Below are positions 35,200 to 47,290 of a DNA stretch of 64,000 bases, piece after piece. The stretch covers positions 50,955,890 to 51,019,889 of the forward strand of contig OX104134.1 of the NCBI GenBank assembly GCA_944470555.2. Reading direction: 5' to 3'. Source of the stretch: Heterobilharzia americana. Lineage: Eukaryota > Platyhelminthes > Trematoda > Strigeidida > Schistosomatidae. Under the pieces are notes generated by a model, which was not told the origin of the DNA, made no database searches, and saw nothing but the letters and a program-made list of their open reading frames with translations. Every line of letters starts with the position of its first letter. Within the stretch, counting starts at the first letter, position 1. The position numbers were made by a program, and so were the translations under genes.

Positions 35200-36839
35200 T
35201 TGCAATAAACCCAAGTAGTTGTTGGATCTGATCGTTAACAGTATGGCCTTTAAAGTATGCCAAATTGTAACTTTGGATAAGTACATGATAAGTAACTGAA
35301 TTCCACAAACCAATTGTGTGTTATGACAGTATTCTTAGTGATTGATACTCCTAATTTTCACTAACTGATTTTAAAGGTAGTAGAAATTCAACAATGTTTA
35401 GCAAGACAGGCTTTGAATTATTTTCTGTGTTATGAGTTGAATGATTAGTCAGCGAAAACGTATTCCTGACCAATTCTCACCTCCAACTAAGTTTGTTCAT
35501 ATGTGTGGCATTTGATTTTACTCTGATGTGTGACCGCACGCATTTTCATGCATCACTAGTTTCCCTTTTTTCTCGAGAGTTCTTAGCCTGGTTGTCACAT
35601 TGAAAAGCTATCATTCATTAAAAAGGCCCACTTCACCTAGGTTTCTTCCATATCATCACTCATGCTCATACGGAACCTGGAATAATGAGAGAAACTACAG
35701 ACTTGGCATAAAATTTATTTATGCGACCACTGATCCTAATAAGAAATGCATTATGTACAGAACTCGGTTGCTGCACGACAAATCAACCAACAGAATATGT
35801 TCAGTATTAGGAACCTGACTATTACACTGTTTACCGTAAGGCCAAGGGTTTATCTTCGTAATCCACTCCTGTGGTGGACAATCTTGACCTAAAGAACTTG
35901 AGAAAACAGTAAGACGTTTTGCTATCTTTTAAAGAAAGTGATTTTCGCGAGGACTGCAAATAAACCTTGTTATTAAGAGGGGACGAGTTTAAAATCTACG
36001 TTAAATGGGGATATTTTCCATTTACCTCCAAACATTTACCAGAATGCACCAAGGTCATGTTTTACTCAGCCTTGTGTCCATACGTCAGGTTTGATAAATT
36101 GACATCCAGAAGGACTTAGCAACTGTTAGTTAAATTGGTCACCAGTCACTTATCGATTTGTGTGTGACTGCTATCTAACTTGGTTTCAAAGTTTTTTCTG
36201 AAGTTGCATATACGGGATGTTCAGAATGTAGATATACACACGCACACATACATTCGAACTTATATCAGTTGAGTTCGTCTGACTATAAATAGATTCATAG
36301 AGTTGACGACATCGAGTGTGAATATGAACTCAGAACAGAGTGACTACCAATAGATAGTCCCTTCAACTATCCAACATTATAGAGAGTAAGTACAATTTAT
36401 CTATCCTCCGAAAATAATATCTGATACTCTGAAGTTTTATTTTAGCGCTATCTATTAAGGTCCATTTAATTTCTGTTACCATTCAACAACCTTTCCACAA
36501 AAAATTAGAAGACTGAAATTGAATACTTGGTACACACACTGAGCAGAAGAATATGAAGAGTCAAGTTAGGGCAGTTTTTTTAAGATGCTGATTTCAAACA
36601 AATCTTGTACAATAATCTCGAGTTTATGAAACTTTGAATCGCGTTCAAAACCTATTTCAGTTTCTGACTGCAATAGGAATATATACCAGCACATCAAGTA
36701 ACAAGGTATTGAAACGGAAGATGAAGAAAAGAAAAATCGGTCAAAAGAAGTAAAAAGTAGTAAAAGAGGGAAAGGAGGAATGAGAAAATGATGGGGCTAA
36801 GTGTAGAGGTTAAGATGAGAATACATCTGCGCCACTGAC
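35200..36839. other. No gene recognised
   Basis: No coding or repeat family recognised. A purine-rich stretch lies at about 36720-36800. Confidence 0.4.
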
Positions 36840-38130
36840 ATCAGTTCTCAGCAATATCATCTAGAGTCTCCAACTACTGGTTTCTCTTGTCCCCCGGATC
36901 CCAACTGGCTAGCCTACATCGCTCTGCATGGCTCAAACCAACAGTCAAGGACTTCATGCATTGATGCCATGTTTTAGTCTGGCCACTCCGAACATGTTTG
37001 CAGCTTGAAACTATTTAGACCAACATTGTGCGACGAAACAGACGGTGGTTAAGCATACGTGAAGCATGTCCCAGCCATCTCAGTCGATGAGGGTTCACAA
37101 CCGCATTAACTGACTTACCTCTTCTCCCTAAAACTCTACGCCTGACTTCTGCGTTACTCACGTGGTGACACGGCCTATGCTACGAAGGCAATAGTGGTCG
37201 AGCACCTGAAGCCTTCTCATGTTTTCCACATTTAATGAACATGTTTCACAACTTCACAGGGGAACAGAGCGCGGACCACAGCACAGTACACTTGACCCTT
37301 AATAGACAATCGGATATCGTGGTGGCATCATAAATGGCATAAGGTGACAAAAGCTAACCAAGCCCTTTTTTTTATCCGTTCAGAGATTTCTTCGAACACT
37401 GAGCCACCAGGGCTGATCCGAGTTCCCAGGTAAGTGAAGTGTTCAACTCACTCAAGCATTTCACTCTCTATTGTTAGGTGGGATACAGTTGAAGACCAAT
37501 CTTAGAGCAACAAATTGCATTTGGGTTGCGAGAAACGCATCCTAAAGATTCCCAAATTGCCACACAATGTGTCCAAAAGACTCTGCATCTTGTTGGCTAT
37601 GTCATCTGTGTATTCCAGATCAACCGAAAATTCTGTGGTTCGGTCAATCTCTGTGTAGTCAGATGTCCAGAGGAAGACCTTCATAAGAATGTCTGCCATA
37701 AAACTGAATAAGAATGGAGAAAATGGGCATCCTTGACGGATGCCACTAAACTTACACAGCTTACACGACATATCCCTATAGGCTCTGACACTCGCACAGA
37801 TGTTTGAGTGAAAAGCCATCAATGAGGCGACGTACTTATTCGGTACCCGTTTTAGTGAAAGATATTACCATTAAACTTCTCGATCGACGAAGTCGAATGC
37901 CGCCTTCGAGCGGAGAAATACAGGTATTGTCGGGCGTTTGTAAGCGTGTCTGTATTCCAGAACTTGATGGTGTAAATGTTTGGTTGATATACCCAGGACC
38001 AGGCCTGAAGTCTGCCTGGTTTTCTCGGGCTTGCTGTCCCAGAGCTGCATTCACTTAGACACTGTCTTCGTCAATCTGATTCCTCTGTGGTTATCATAAA
38101 GGAACTTATAACCTTTCTTGAAGACTGAGA
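36840..38130 (-). mobile_element. Non-LTR retrotransposon, RT and 3' part, defective
   Basis: Minus strand. RT blocks in order: ENQADFRPGPGYINQTFT (about 38030-37970, the usual ENQAGFRPGRGCIDQ), then IRQGCPFSPFLFSFMADIL (37740-37685) and the active site as LEYTDDIA, where active copies have YADD (about 37610-37590). Frame breaks separate these blocks. Further on are HRLRWLGHASRML and the 3' end RCRLASWDPGDKRNQ (about 36930-36880). It belongs with the fragment at 30105-30790. Confidence 0.75.
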
Positions 38131-38184
38131 TAATCAGTGATTAAGACTAGTCAGAAGGGATCATATTTGACTCCTATACACTAG

Positions 38185-38275
38185 TTAGCACTTCTGAGGA
38201 GTTCAACACTAGGACAAAACAGATGATGAATGCTCCTAGACTTTAAACACTTCTCCTACTGATAACGCTTCGTGA
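38185..38275 (+). mobile_element. SINE family B ribozyme fragment
   Basis: Plus strand: GCACTT, core CTGAGGA (38193-38199), stem II with AGGAC, then AAAAC in place of GAAAC, and the tail GATAACGCTTCGTGAAGAA. The CTGAGGA core supports the family consensus; the GAAA change makes this copy inactive. Confidence 0.5.
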
Positions 38276-41200
38276 AGAAATCCTCACAAACCATTATCTG
38301 AAAATTTCGTTTCTTCCGTAAATTGGTCAACTTGATTTAAGGAACACAATTTACATAATATGAGTATTCGAAATCTTGTATGTCTTGTTTTCCAGTTAAT
38401 TATTTTTAGTCCGTAATATAATGAGTGACTAGATAGCATTCTTCAGTGAGAAGATGTATCTGTTGCTGAGGATTCCGCCTAATGCATCTCCAGTCGAAAA
38501 AGAATCCACCTCAAGGTTCCAAAAATGCGGTGTTCAGGTATGTCAATATACAAGAAGCTCAGGTTCAAGATTTCTTTTTGTAGATCTCTGCCAACACTAA
38601 AGTCATATGTAAACGATCTAATCAATCCTGTTATTTCATTTTCCAATATTGAGAACATGTACCTACCCTAAAAGATTACTACGAACGTCTCTTAAAAAAC
38701 TGTTTAAGCAAACAAAAGGAAGGCACAGTTTTTTATTTCAATGGATGACACTGCTATCAATAAAAAAACATCTTAAAATATTTTCAAAAATTAGTAATTC
38801 ATTTATTCATTAGTTTAACTGTGTAAATAAGTTATTAGTAAATAAAGTGAAAAATGACTAATGGTCGTTTACTCTTTTGGTAACTATAGCAATTATTTGT
38901 AGAGAAGGTAGAATAAAACAAAAGATGCTAGTAATGAAATTGCATGTTAGTCATTATGATGACTATGGACACCCTTCGAATTTTTACAAGAGCACAATAA
39001 TACTTTTTAAAAGGTATGTGAAGTCATTTGGCTTCTCTTCTGTATACCAAACTGTATTTGCTTTTCGTTACGAGTCAGAGTATATCGTATGATAATTGAT
39101 TAAAACAACTTATATTCTTGGGCGTTTACCCTTTTCTATTTTATTAAATTCTGAGTTATTTTCATCACATGCCATCAAAGTATTTATTTGTGGAGTAGGA
39201 ATGCCAAGACACTGGCGTACCTTTAAAATATAGAAACCGGTTTGGTTGACTGGTTTTTATTGTTTACTCTTATTTTTCAGTTTTAGTCCAAACCCCTTAA
39301 ATAGCAAAATCAAGTTGTATGCTTAAACCTACCTGGTGACGAGATACATAAGCAATGTATTGGATTAATAGACCTTGATTATTTCATTTGTGGACGGCTT
39401 TATATATATATATAGCTTTGATGAACAATCAATCATTCAAAAGAGATCCCAGTGTCCGATGAAATGGCATTTGTGTATTTGCCAAATATTTTGGGCGTGC
39501 TTTCTGCTTATAACCTTATCAACAAAAAAAATACCAGAGTTAATAAAAGTTTCATGTAAATAATGCATTGAAAACCTGTAAAATGCAAAGAAATAGTCAG
39601 CTACAATAAAACACCAATATTTTTCAATTCAATTTCTATTCATCAGTTCTTTTTTGGTTGTTCATGCATTCATTATACTCCATAAATAATAGACATTAAT
39701 CCAAGTAGAAATCAGCATCTTATCTGGTTGTCTGGTCATGCACATATATGATTTCTTCCGATTTAACGGTGCTTTATTAAGTTACATGAATCATACTAAT
39801 ATCTTATGCCGGGTAACCGTTTGCTGAAGGAATGATAGTGGGACACTTATTTCATCAATGTGGGACAGAAATGTGGGCTACCTGACAGGTAAATATACTT
39901 CGATTCATCGTCACAGAGTAAATGTTACCATTGATGTTTGTATAGTGAGCAGTAAATAGCCAAAAGAAATTTACATACCGTTTGTCTCCATACCAAAGTA
40001 AACCGGGACCGTCAAGATACACTTCTCAGAATTACTGCGAAAGACTCTGTATTACAATAACCGACTGACAAATACATCAAGCACGTATCGCTGAAATAAA
40101 CTCGTATAAGTCAACGAAAGCTAAGTTATACGAATTTCATGCATCATTCGGTTTGTGCTTAATCTTCACCTTCTTTTGAGCTCCGAAGCAAGCATTGTAC
40201 AATTCCCAGGATTGTTACCCATTATCTGTTGAAGATCCCTTATCTCGTTATTGATTTTAATTAACAGTAGGCTTATCATAATTATAATATTCTCTGTCAA
40301 TGGTGGTGGTAGTAGTAGAGTGATTGATTGTAGTATTCGGATTAATTTGTTTGGGAGATGGTAACAACTTAACTAACGTTATCATTCATTTATTTCCTAG
40401 CGTCATATGTCAGGCTGAAATACCATATGATTGTCTATGATCACCTTATCACTTCTCGCTGAAATATATGGTTAATTTTTTCTCTAATTTTACTCATACA
40501 TCTTTTTAGGAAGTCATTGACTCTCAAAGTTTTAATAAAGAGGTTAAGTATTAGTGAAGTAGGTTATTTTATAGCTACACGACCTATTTACATGGTTACA
40601 GATGACACTAAAAATAGTATCAGATTCTTACAATTATCCAGTCAGATTGAAAAAGATCACAGATACAATGCACTGAAAATATTTATAACCTCATTCCAAA
40701 TAAACTGACTGTTGATGAAAATGAATGGTGAGTTTTAGGCTTCCTTTTTATATTCCCGTAAATTCCTTGTTAGTCAGAATTATTCCATTCAATGGGAGCC
40801 ACTATCACACTAAGTTCAAGATCTATTCTTTCGAAATTGAAGTAAATTCATTCATTGATGTCTCTATGAGTAGGCTACAAGTCTATCTAATCTTTAGACA
40901 GAGAAACAGGTTCATGAATACACTTCAGGCTTTTAATTTTACCTTAAAATATATAATTCAATTTTGAACATTTTGGCATACTACCACTAGTACTAATATC
41001 GCTACTAGTGCTATTGCTGATGTCTTATTATTGCTGTTTTTCTAGCTACAGTACTGCTAATGCCTTCTGGCCATCTACAAGCACTCTAACGGTGTTTATG
41101 ATAACACTGTAGTAATAAACGGAAGTGTAAATGTCTTCATCTTTTGTTTCTATGCCAGTTTTCAACACGGTAATGCTACTTTACCATCACTTAAGAAAAA

Positions 41201-42004
41201 ATGGTAAAGAAGGAAGATAAGATTTTGTTTACTTTTAATTCTTATACGCTTTATTTTCATTTTTGGCCCATAAACAGTTTATAAAAGTTTTCTTTTTATG
41301 TGCGCACGGCACACATTCATACTTTGTACTGGAATTCGGATGCACTTGCAGAACATGCACAAGGTTTGGTTTTTTCCGCTTATTCCCTTATTAGCTGTCT
41401 AGGTCACCCGTTCTCTGGAAGGCTTTTATTGATCAATTTGAAATGCAGTTTTGAAATTGATTTGTTTCTTCGATTCGCATGCTCTACATACCATTTTTTT
41501 TTAGACTTACTAGGGTAGTTAAGTAAACTGTGATCACTGTCTTCTTTATATTTCTTGATAAGACAGACTGTCTTCAGGACAGATGATGAAAGTATCATCC
41601 TTAAATCTCTTATGTAGGTGGGACTGGTTAATCAGTGGACTCGGTTTACTGTTCTTCAGATTGACCAGGAACCAATGGTGAACCCATTGATACAGCATCC
41701 GTTTGTCGATAGACTTTATTATTGCATCGAAATTTGATTATTCTGTGATCTATTCCAGGGTTTGAAGAAGTACTCTATTAAGTTACTGTGTAATCAATAA
41801 AAACAATCTCACTGCATATTCTCAGTCTATCCTTGAATATGACCATTAATTGAGGTAACTAAGATTCTTAGTATTCGGTCTGGATTAGCTAAAGGCAATG
41901 GACTGAACAAAAGTCCTTGTTAACAGCTGGAAAACCAAATTCAAAAAAAATTAAACAGTTTCGTCAAATGAATTTGGGGGTTTGTGGGGATTTAGTGATT
42001 TCTT
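38276..42004. other. No gene recognised
   Basis: AT-rich sequence with short open frames (up to 84 residues) that carry no motif I can name. A short TATA run is at 39401-39414. Confidence 0.45.
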
Positions 42005-42649
42005 CAAGTTGGTATTCACCATGAACTGACATCAGTTGGAGGAACATTGGGAACCTGGGAGCACTGGACAGCTGTTTCGTTGCACTTGTATGGGACTTCA
42101 CAGGGAGTGCTCACCCAGGAATCTTTAGGTTTCGTGACCAGCACATTGCCATTGAGTCAATGGGTCGAAATCCACTGGTTCATATTCCCAACTTGTATTA
42201 GTTCATGTCATCGTTGAGTATTTGTACTCAGGGCCACCAAGTTTGTCCCACAAGTCACGATTTCTCACTGGGACATCAGGAATCACCTCTCGAGGCTAGT
42301 CACCAATGAGAACTAGATCAATTGAATCTGAACTCGAGAGGTGATCCCTGATGTCCCAATGAGAACTCGTGACTTGTGGGACAAACTTGGTGGCCCTGAG
42401 TACAAATACTCAACAATGACATGAACTGATAAAAGTTGGGAATATGAACCAGTGGATTCCGACCCATAGGTCCAATGGTGACTTGCTTGTCACGGAACCT
42501 GAAGGTCGTGGATTCGATATCAGATGTTGCGGGGTCATAGTTGGGCACTCCTAAGGAGTCCCATACAAGGGTAACGAAACAGCTCTCCAGTGTACCCGGG
42601 TTTCCAATGTTCCTCCAACTGATGTCAGTCCATGGTGAATACCAACTTG
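42005..42649. mobile_element. Palindromic dimer of family B SINEs
   Basis: A minus-strand full-length copy (42005 to about 42294) and a plus-strand copy (about 42333-42649) meet head to head around a loop of about 38 bp. The arms remain closely complementary from CAAGTTGGTATTCACCATG at the left edge to CATGGTGAATACCAACTTG at the right edge, including the 5' region down to CACCTCTCGAG / CTCGAGAGGTG at the centre. Both arms share an extra two bases in stem II just before CGAAAC, not seen in other copies, which suggests that one arm was copied from the other. Left core is CTGTGAA, right core CTAAGGA; both ribozymes are dead. Confidence 0.85.
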
Positions 42650-43849
42650 AAAAAGTTCCATCAAAGCTGGTGAGTTTTCAGAGCAGAAAAACAAAGTGTA
42701 AATAAAACAAATGATACAGTCCTAATCAGATTTTACAATCAATCAAAAGTACATTAGACAAACGTTGCATTGCAATCTAACTATTGCAATCCATCATTCA
42801 ATTTATCAAAAGAAACGCCCAAAAACTAAAATATCTTGTCGATGGAAGTTACCGGTCTCTTAATGGAGTAACTCAGTTCCTAGAGAGAATGAAAAGCTTC
42901 AAAATATACACCTACGAAAAAATGTAGTCCTTCGATATAATTGCACATACAAATAAAGCAAACCATAGTTGGCAAAGCAGCTGTGAATATTCTTCTCAAC
43001 AATGATCAAAGTCGTCAAACCTATGCGAAAACTACTAGTACAAACTTAATTCAACTTCTTTGACCTTTAATATAAGTGTAAAACTTGGGAACTGCGGTAG
43101 AGTGTAATTCCATTTTTTTGGTTCATAGCACATTTTAAGTGCAATGCATAGATCTATAAACAAATAAAGGAACTGCCCTAGGCTCAGGGATATCTAGGTT
43201 GATCGCTGGGGTAGTGATGTGGACATCAGAATAAGCTGTCTTCCTAGTGATCAGAGTTAGGATTTGGATTCCCCATGCCTATGGCATATTTGCAATTATC
43301 AAAACAAGTGAGTTGGAAAAACTCATTCATCCTTATCAACCAAATATTCAAAGGTATTCGATTCAGCAGAGTATGGAATTATATTCAAAGACGTTCTCAT
43401 CAGTCGAACGTATGATAGAACCTTTCGGACTCAAGTGTACAGGAAGGCAGTAGGTACAGATTACATTTCGAATGAAAACTCAGGATTTTACAAAGATACT
43501 CGTGCTATTTACTACATATTGTACTATTCACACCTCCCAAAAATCACTGCAGCTTTAAACAACCACAAAGGTAAAAAATCTACTTCTTTAAAGTAACAAG
43601 AGTTAGTAACCATCCAATCGACTTCATCAAGATGTGTTAATCAAGAGAAGAGAAATCAAGATAATTACCTTAACCCATAAAAGGAACCACTTCATTCTGT
43701 ATCAAAGATATCTCAGAAACCGTTAGTCGATTACTTTGCCTACTTCATATCAGAGTGGCACAAAACCAGCCAGATCGTTGTAGAGCATATAATCCAAGCT
43801 GAATGATCCATCACTCAAAGAAAACGCGATGAATACAATCATCAAAATT
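42650..43849. other. No gene recognised
   Basis: AT-rich. Possibly decayed Penelope-like sequence toward its right end, but no motif is clear. The 68-residue plus-strand frame at 43247-43453 is unrecognised. Confidence 0.35.
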
Positions 43850-44140
43850 AATTGAGAAAACTGCCAACATCAGTTGTAGGATAGCCCAAAGAATTTATGA
43901 CCATCAACTTGCAGTCAAACGATATGATACATCATCATTAATACTTATGAATGCGAATGAGCAAAACCACAGCAAAAACCGCAAAATATTCCTGAAAACA
44001 TGGTATTTCAATCAAACATCAGTAATGTTGATGCAACTTGGGAATGTTTTATTTCTTTGTGCAGTAAATGCTGATGAAGCATCTCAATATGGTTATGAAA
44101 TATCCAAGAACAAACTCTAAAACTCAGAGAATACCACAAA
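43850..44140 (+). pseudogene. Penelope-like GIY-YIG C-terminal fragment
   Basis: Plus-strand translation around 43875-44060 gives RIYDHQLAVKRYDTSSLIL, then NANEQNH and FLKTWYFNQTSVM, the conserved EHQLAVKR ... FLEAW-S pattern at the end of GIY-YIG domains in Penelope-like elements. It is interrupted and lacks the catalytic half. The catalytic glutamate position (EHQ) reads DHQ here. Confidence 0.55.
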
Positions 44141-44554
44141 TTTACAGAAAATAAAATATCTTAGATCTCCTTCTCATCTATGGGTTCGAGGTAGGATCCT
44201 ACAGGATTTATTTCAAAGAAATGATTAAAAAACAGAAGGATCTTAGTGATTTCAGTCTGTTACATATAATCATTTTCTATGCATACTTTGACACAGCAGT
44301 GAGATCGAATACATTTCACTCACGTTACATAGAACGACAAAACATAGATACACATACTCTTCAGCAATTCAGTCAACCGTGATACTGAAAACCGATTTTT
44401 ATATCTAGTTATCTTCCCGTACATTACATAAATAAGGTATATCTCATCTACCTACTGGCATGAAATAGTATACGAAATGTTAGGCTTCAAAAATTGCAAA
44501 TGTCTTTGGCTTGACTTGAGACACATATTCATTGGCTATAAATACATTTATACT

Positions 44555-44800
44555 GGGTGATGGTTGAAGGTGAAATGAAAATTTGGACCGCGGCCGGATT
44601 CGAACCAGCGAATACTAGCCCGGCCCGATGCTCTACCAACTAACCTGAGGTTCGACTGCTGATTACACTTTTATTTTACTTCAATCATCAACGATTTCCT
44701 CCGACCATCATGTGAATTCGTGACGCGTTACAACCACTTGGTCGTATTCACACTGGCTGCCTAGTGAGTACTTCTCATCTAAATCCAAATCTAACTGTTG
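44555..44800 (-). mobile_element. SINE family T copy T2
   Basis: Minus strand, near full length: 5' region TTAGATTTGGATTTAGATGAG, GGCAGCCAGTGTGAATACG, tRNA-like part with D arm TTAGTTGGTAGAGC and B box GGTTCGAATCC exactly, then a tail with CAAATTTTCATTTCACC. The anticodon loop region carries an insertion relative to T1 (GGGCTAGTATTCGC). Confidence 0.75.
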
Positions 44801-44940
44801 GTAGAGCATCGGGCCAGAAACCGAGTGGTCGCTGGTTTGAATCCGGTCATGGTCTAACTTTTCATCTCACCTCCAATCATCACCCAGTATAAATACTAGT
44901 CTCCCAAACCACGGGTATCTCAGATAGTCAAAGTGACAAT
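44800..44940 (+). mobile_element. SINE family T copy T3, starts inside the tRNA part
   Basis: Plus strand: begins at GTTGGTAGAGC, so the first part of the promoter is missing, then B box GGTTTGAATCC and the tail TTTTCATCTCACCTCCAATC to CTCAGATAGTCAAAG. It abuts copy T2 head to head. A further plus-strand tail fragment of the family lies at 44998-45063. Confidence 0.7.
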
Positions 44941-44997
44941 AAATACATTTGTTTAGGGGGCAAGAATATTTACAAATACTTGCCAACCACTGTTTTT

Positions 44998-45063
44998 GAC
45001 TTGACTATCTGACCGCGGTCCAGATTTTCATCTCACCTTCAATCATCACCCAGTACAAATACT
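44998..45063 (+). mobile_element. SINE family T tail fragment
   Basis: GACCGCGGTCCAGATTTTCATC through CACCCAGTACAAATACT matches the 3' part of family T. Together with T3 it makes a partial tandem of family T tails. Confidence 0.6.
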
Positions 45064-45269
45064 GTTTTATTATAAAGTAGCTGGATGAATTTCAAAAAGA
45101 ATTCAGATAAGCAAATGGAAATAAGACCTAATTATTTATAGCGGTTTTTTGAAGCTGTTGGATAGTGCTAGATGAATGTACTTGATGAGACAGGATGTTG
45201 CATTTCTACTGAAAATTAAAGCTAATGCCTCCAGCACGATTGTGTAAAACTAATTTAGTTGTAACCGTA

Positions 45270-45440
45270 ACTAACCATTCAGCTTATTGGTAAGGTCGAT
45301 TACTGCAATGCTGGTTTAAAATTTCAAAGGGTTCATCAGTTCCATCGAGGTTGCAGACATGTCTGGCTGATTACTGCCAATAAGCACAACACCTAGATCA
45401 ACGTCTGTCTCCCAAATGCCGCCACCCAACTAACATCAAT
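45270..45440 (+). mobile_element. SINE family D copy
   Basis: Plus strand: A-box region TCAGCTTATTGGTAAGG (45279-45295), decayed B box, then the hammerhead region. GCAG outer arm present, core CTGATTA, stem II CTGC/GCAC remnant, AACAC in place of GAAAC and GATC at the cleavage site. Inactive, but it shows family D has a tRNA-like promoter upstream of the ribozyme. Confidence 0.55.
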
Positions 45441-46984
45441 CAAAGTGCCTGCTAGCTTGGTGGTCACATTACAAAATGAGCCACATAATTCGATCAGCAC
45501 TCAAAAATTTATTTTTAGATAAGTTTTTATTCTAAAAGTATACCTTGAATACCAAAGGTTGTGAAACTAAATGAACTTCAATATGAACTAGTCGGTGAAC
45601 ATTCAACCATACCCTGCTGGCACTAATTACCTAAGGCATGGTCAAAGCCATCCTGTACTATTGAACAATATAATGATTTTGCATTTGAATGAAAAGAACA
45701 ATAAGTAATTTTTGATCTCATAAAATCGGTCGGCACTAAGATGGCCCTAAAGAGATAAATTTCGCAATCAATGCAAGTAGTATGGTTAAGTGTGACCACA
45801 TCACGAAGCAAAGGAACAATTATCAAAGAACAGAGCCAATGTACATATTTATGCTGTTAAATGGAGTTAGAAACCTAATTTGGTTTCATGTCAGATATCT
45901 GAAGTCGGTCGGCAGCAAAGTCTACCAGAACTCTCTTTAATATCTGTTGAGATAGACAACTATAAAATGTATATATCCACTTGAGAAGAATCATTCTTCC
46001 GAGGATTCGAACTGAAGTTACTCAGCTGAGAAACCAGAGACTTAAGCAGTAAGCTATTAGGGTCATTACTGACTGACTCTATATTGTACGAGACAATGTG
46101 CACCGATGTTTGGAAATACGAACATTTCTCATGAGGTCTACTACTACTAGTACGTGGTAAGTAGTATCGTTCTACTGTGTTATGTTACTTCGTTACATTT
46201 ACTCAACCACATAATTAATGCAACAAATAGACTTACTGGTACTCAGAATATTTAGGTCATCTCATTGACTATCTTATGAATGTCATGAGACATATAATAG
46301 ATACCATGTATTTTTAGATTCGTTAGTAGTTAGTAAAGGTGACCAACTACTTGGCATATCCGCAATTATATTACAGTAGTAAAGCGTCTAACAAAAAGAA
46401 AATCTGCAGTGTACCTACCAAGTCCTAAGCGCTGAGCGCTTAAATCGAAGTTTCCAGTGTGGACATTCAGCCCTATAACATGACACTACATGTACGTGTT
46501 GGATTATCTGCTAACTGACTTGTTACATAGCACCAAACAAAGGGTATCGCAGATCCCTATCACTCAGTTCACTGACAACAGCATACCGAGTGACTTTAAA
46601 GGTCACCCTAGCTAATGATGAAACAACCAATCACGTTTCTCTATTCTAAGAAAATTTGTCTTCCCAGCCAAAACACCGCAACCTGATAGGTTATTTTGGC
46701 AGTTGTTAGGGTGCCTTTGAGTCACCCAAACATACCTGATCAACCGATTTCAATCATCACTTAAGGCTTGAACGATTCACTGGTTACCAAGCCGCAATAA
46801 ATTAGCGAACATTCAGTTTCCGACTATGGAATGCACTACACGATAATATGAATGTGTAAAATAATAAGCAGTCGAAGTATAGTGTAAACATAGGTCGCTA
46901 AATAACTAACGAGTGCATACCAGTCAGTGAGTAAGCTTGATTTCTGATCTTCCTCAAATGCACACTCAGCTTTTCTGAATCTCG
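45441..46984. other. No gene recognised
   Basis: AT-rich non-coding DNA with no family recognised. Confidence 0.4.
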
Positions 46985-47290
46985 TAAGCTGCCCGATCAA
47001 GGTATCCTAGTGGTAATAAGAATCAGTGGTTGGAGACTCTTGGGGGAACGGTTGAAAATCGCTCTTTGGAAGTTTCAACATTTTCACCAAGCTTCCTTTC
47101 CGAATTTTTCACGTCTCATGCACTTCTGTCCACTTTGATTTCACTCTTTTTCTTTGCATGCTGTTATGAAGTGTGGCAACTTGAGCTAATGCACTTCTAT
47201 ATTGATTTTTTCTATGTGGAACTCTCACTTAGCCTAAATCATTATTTTATCCTACTAAGAACAGGAAGCCCCATGAAATTCAGTCTGTTA
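46985..47290 (+). mobile_element. Non-LTR retrotransposon 3' end fragment
   Basis: NQWLETLGGTVENRSLW can be read at about 47018-47070, equal to the protein end of the 30105-30790 family, followed by the shared 3' untranslated sequence with AGTGTGGCAACTTGAGC. The open frame of 92 residues over this stretch is therefore not a host gene. Confidence 0.6.

Noticed and set aside
37804..38058. 84-residue plus-strand open frame
   Set aside because: It is antisense to the RT region of the minus-strand retrotransposon, whose ENQADFRPG block explains the sequence.
44060..44105. Hammerhead-like CTGATGAAGC ... TATGAAATATCC
   Set aside because: The base after CTGATGA is A, stem II cannot form next to the core, and no stem I partner is present. 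It lies in decayed Penelope-like sequence.
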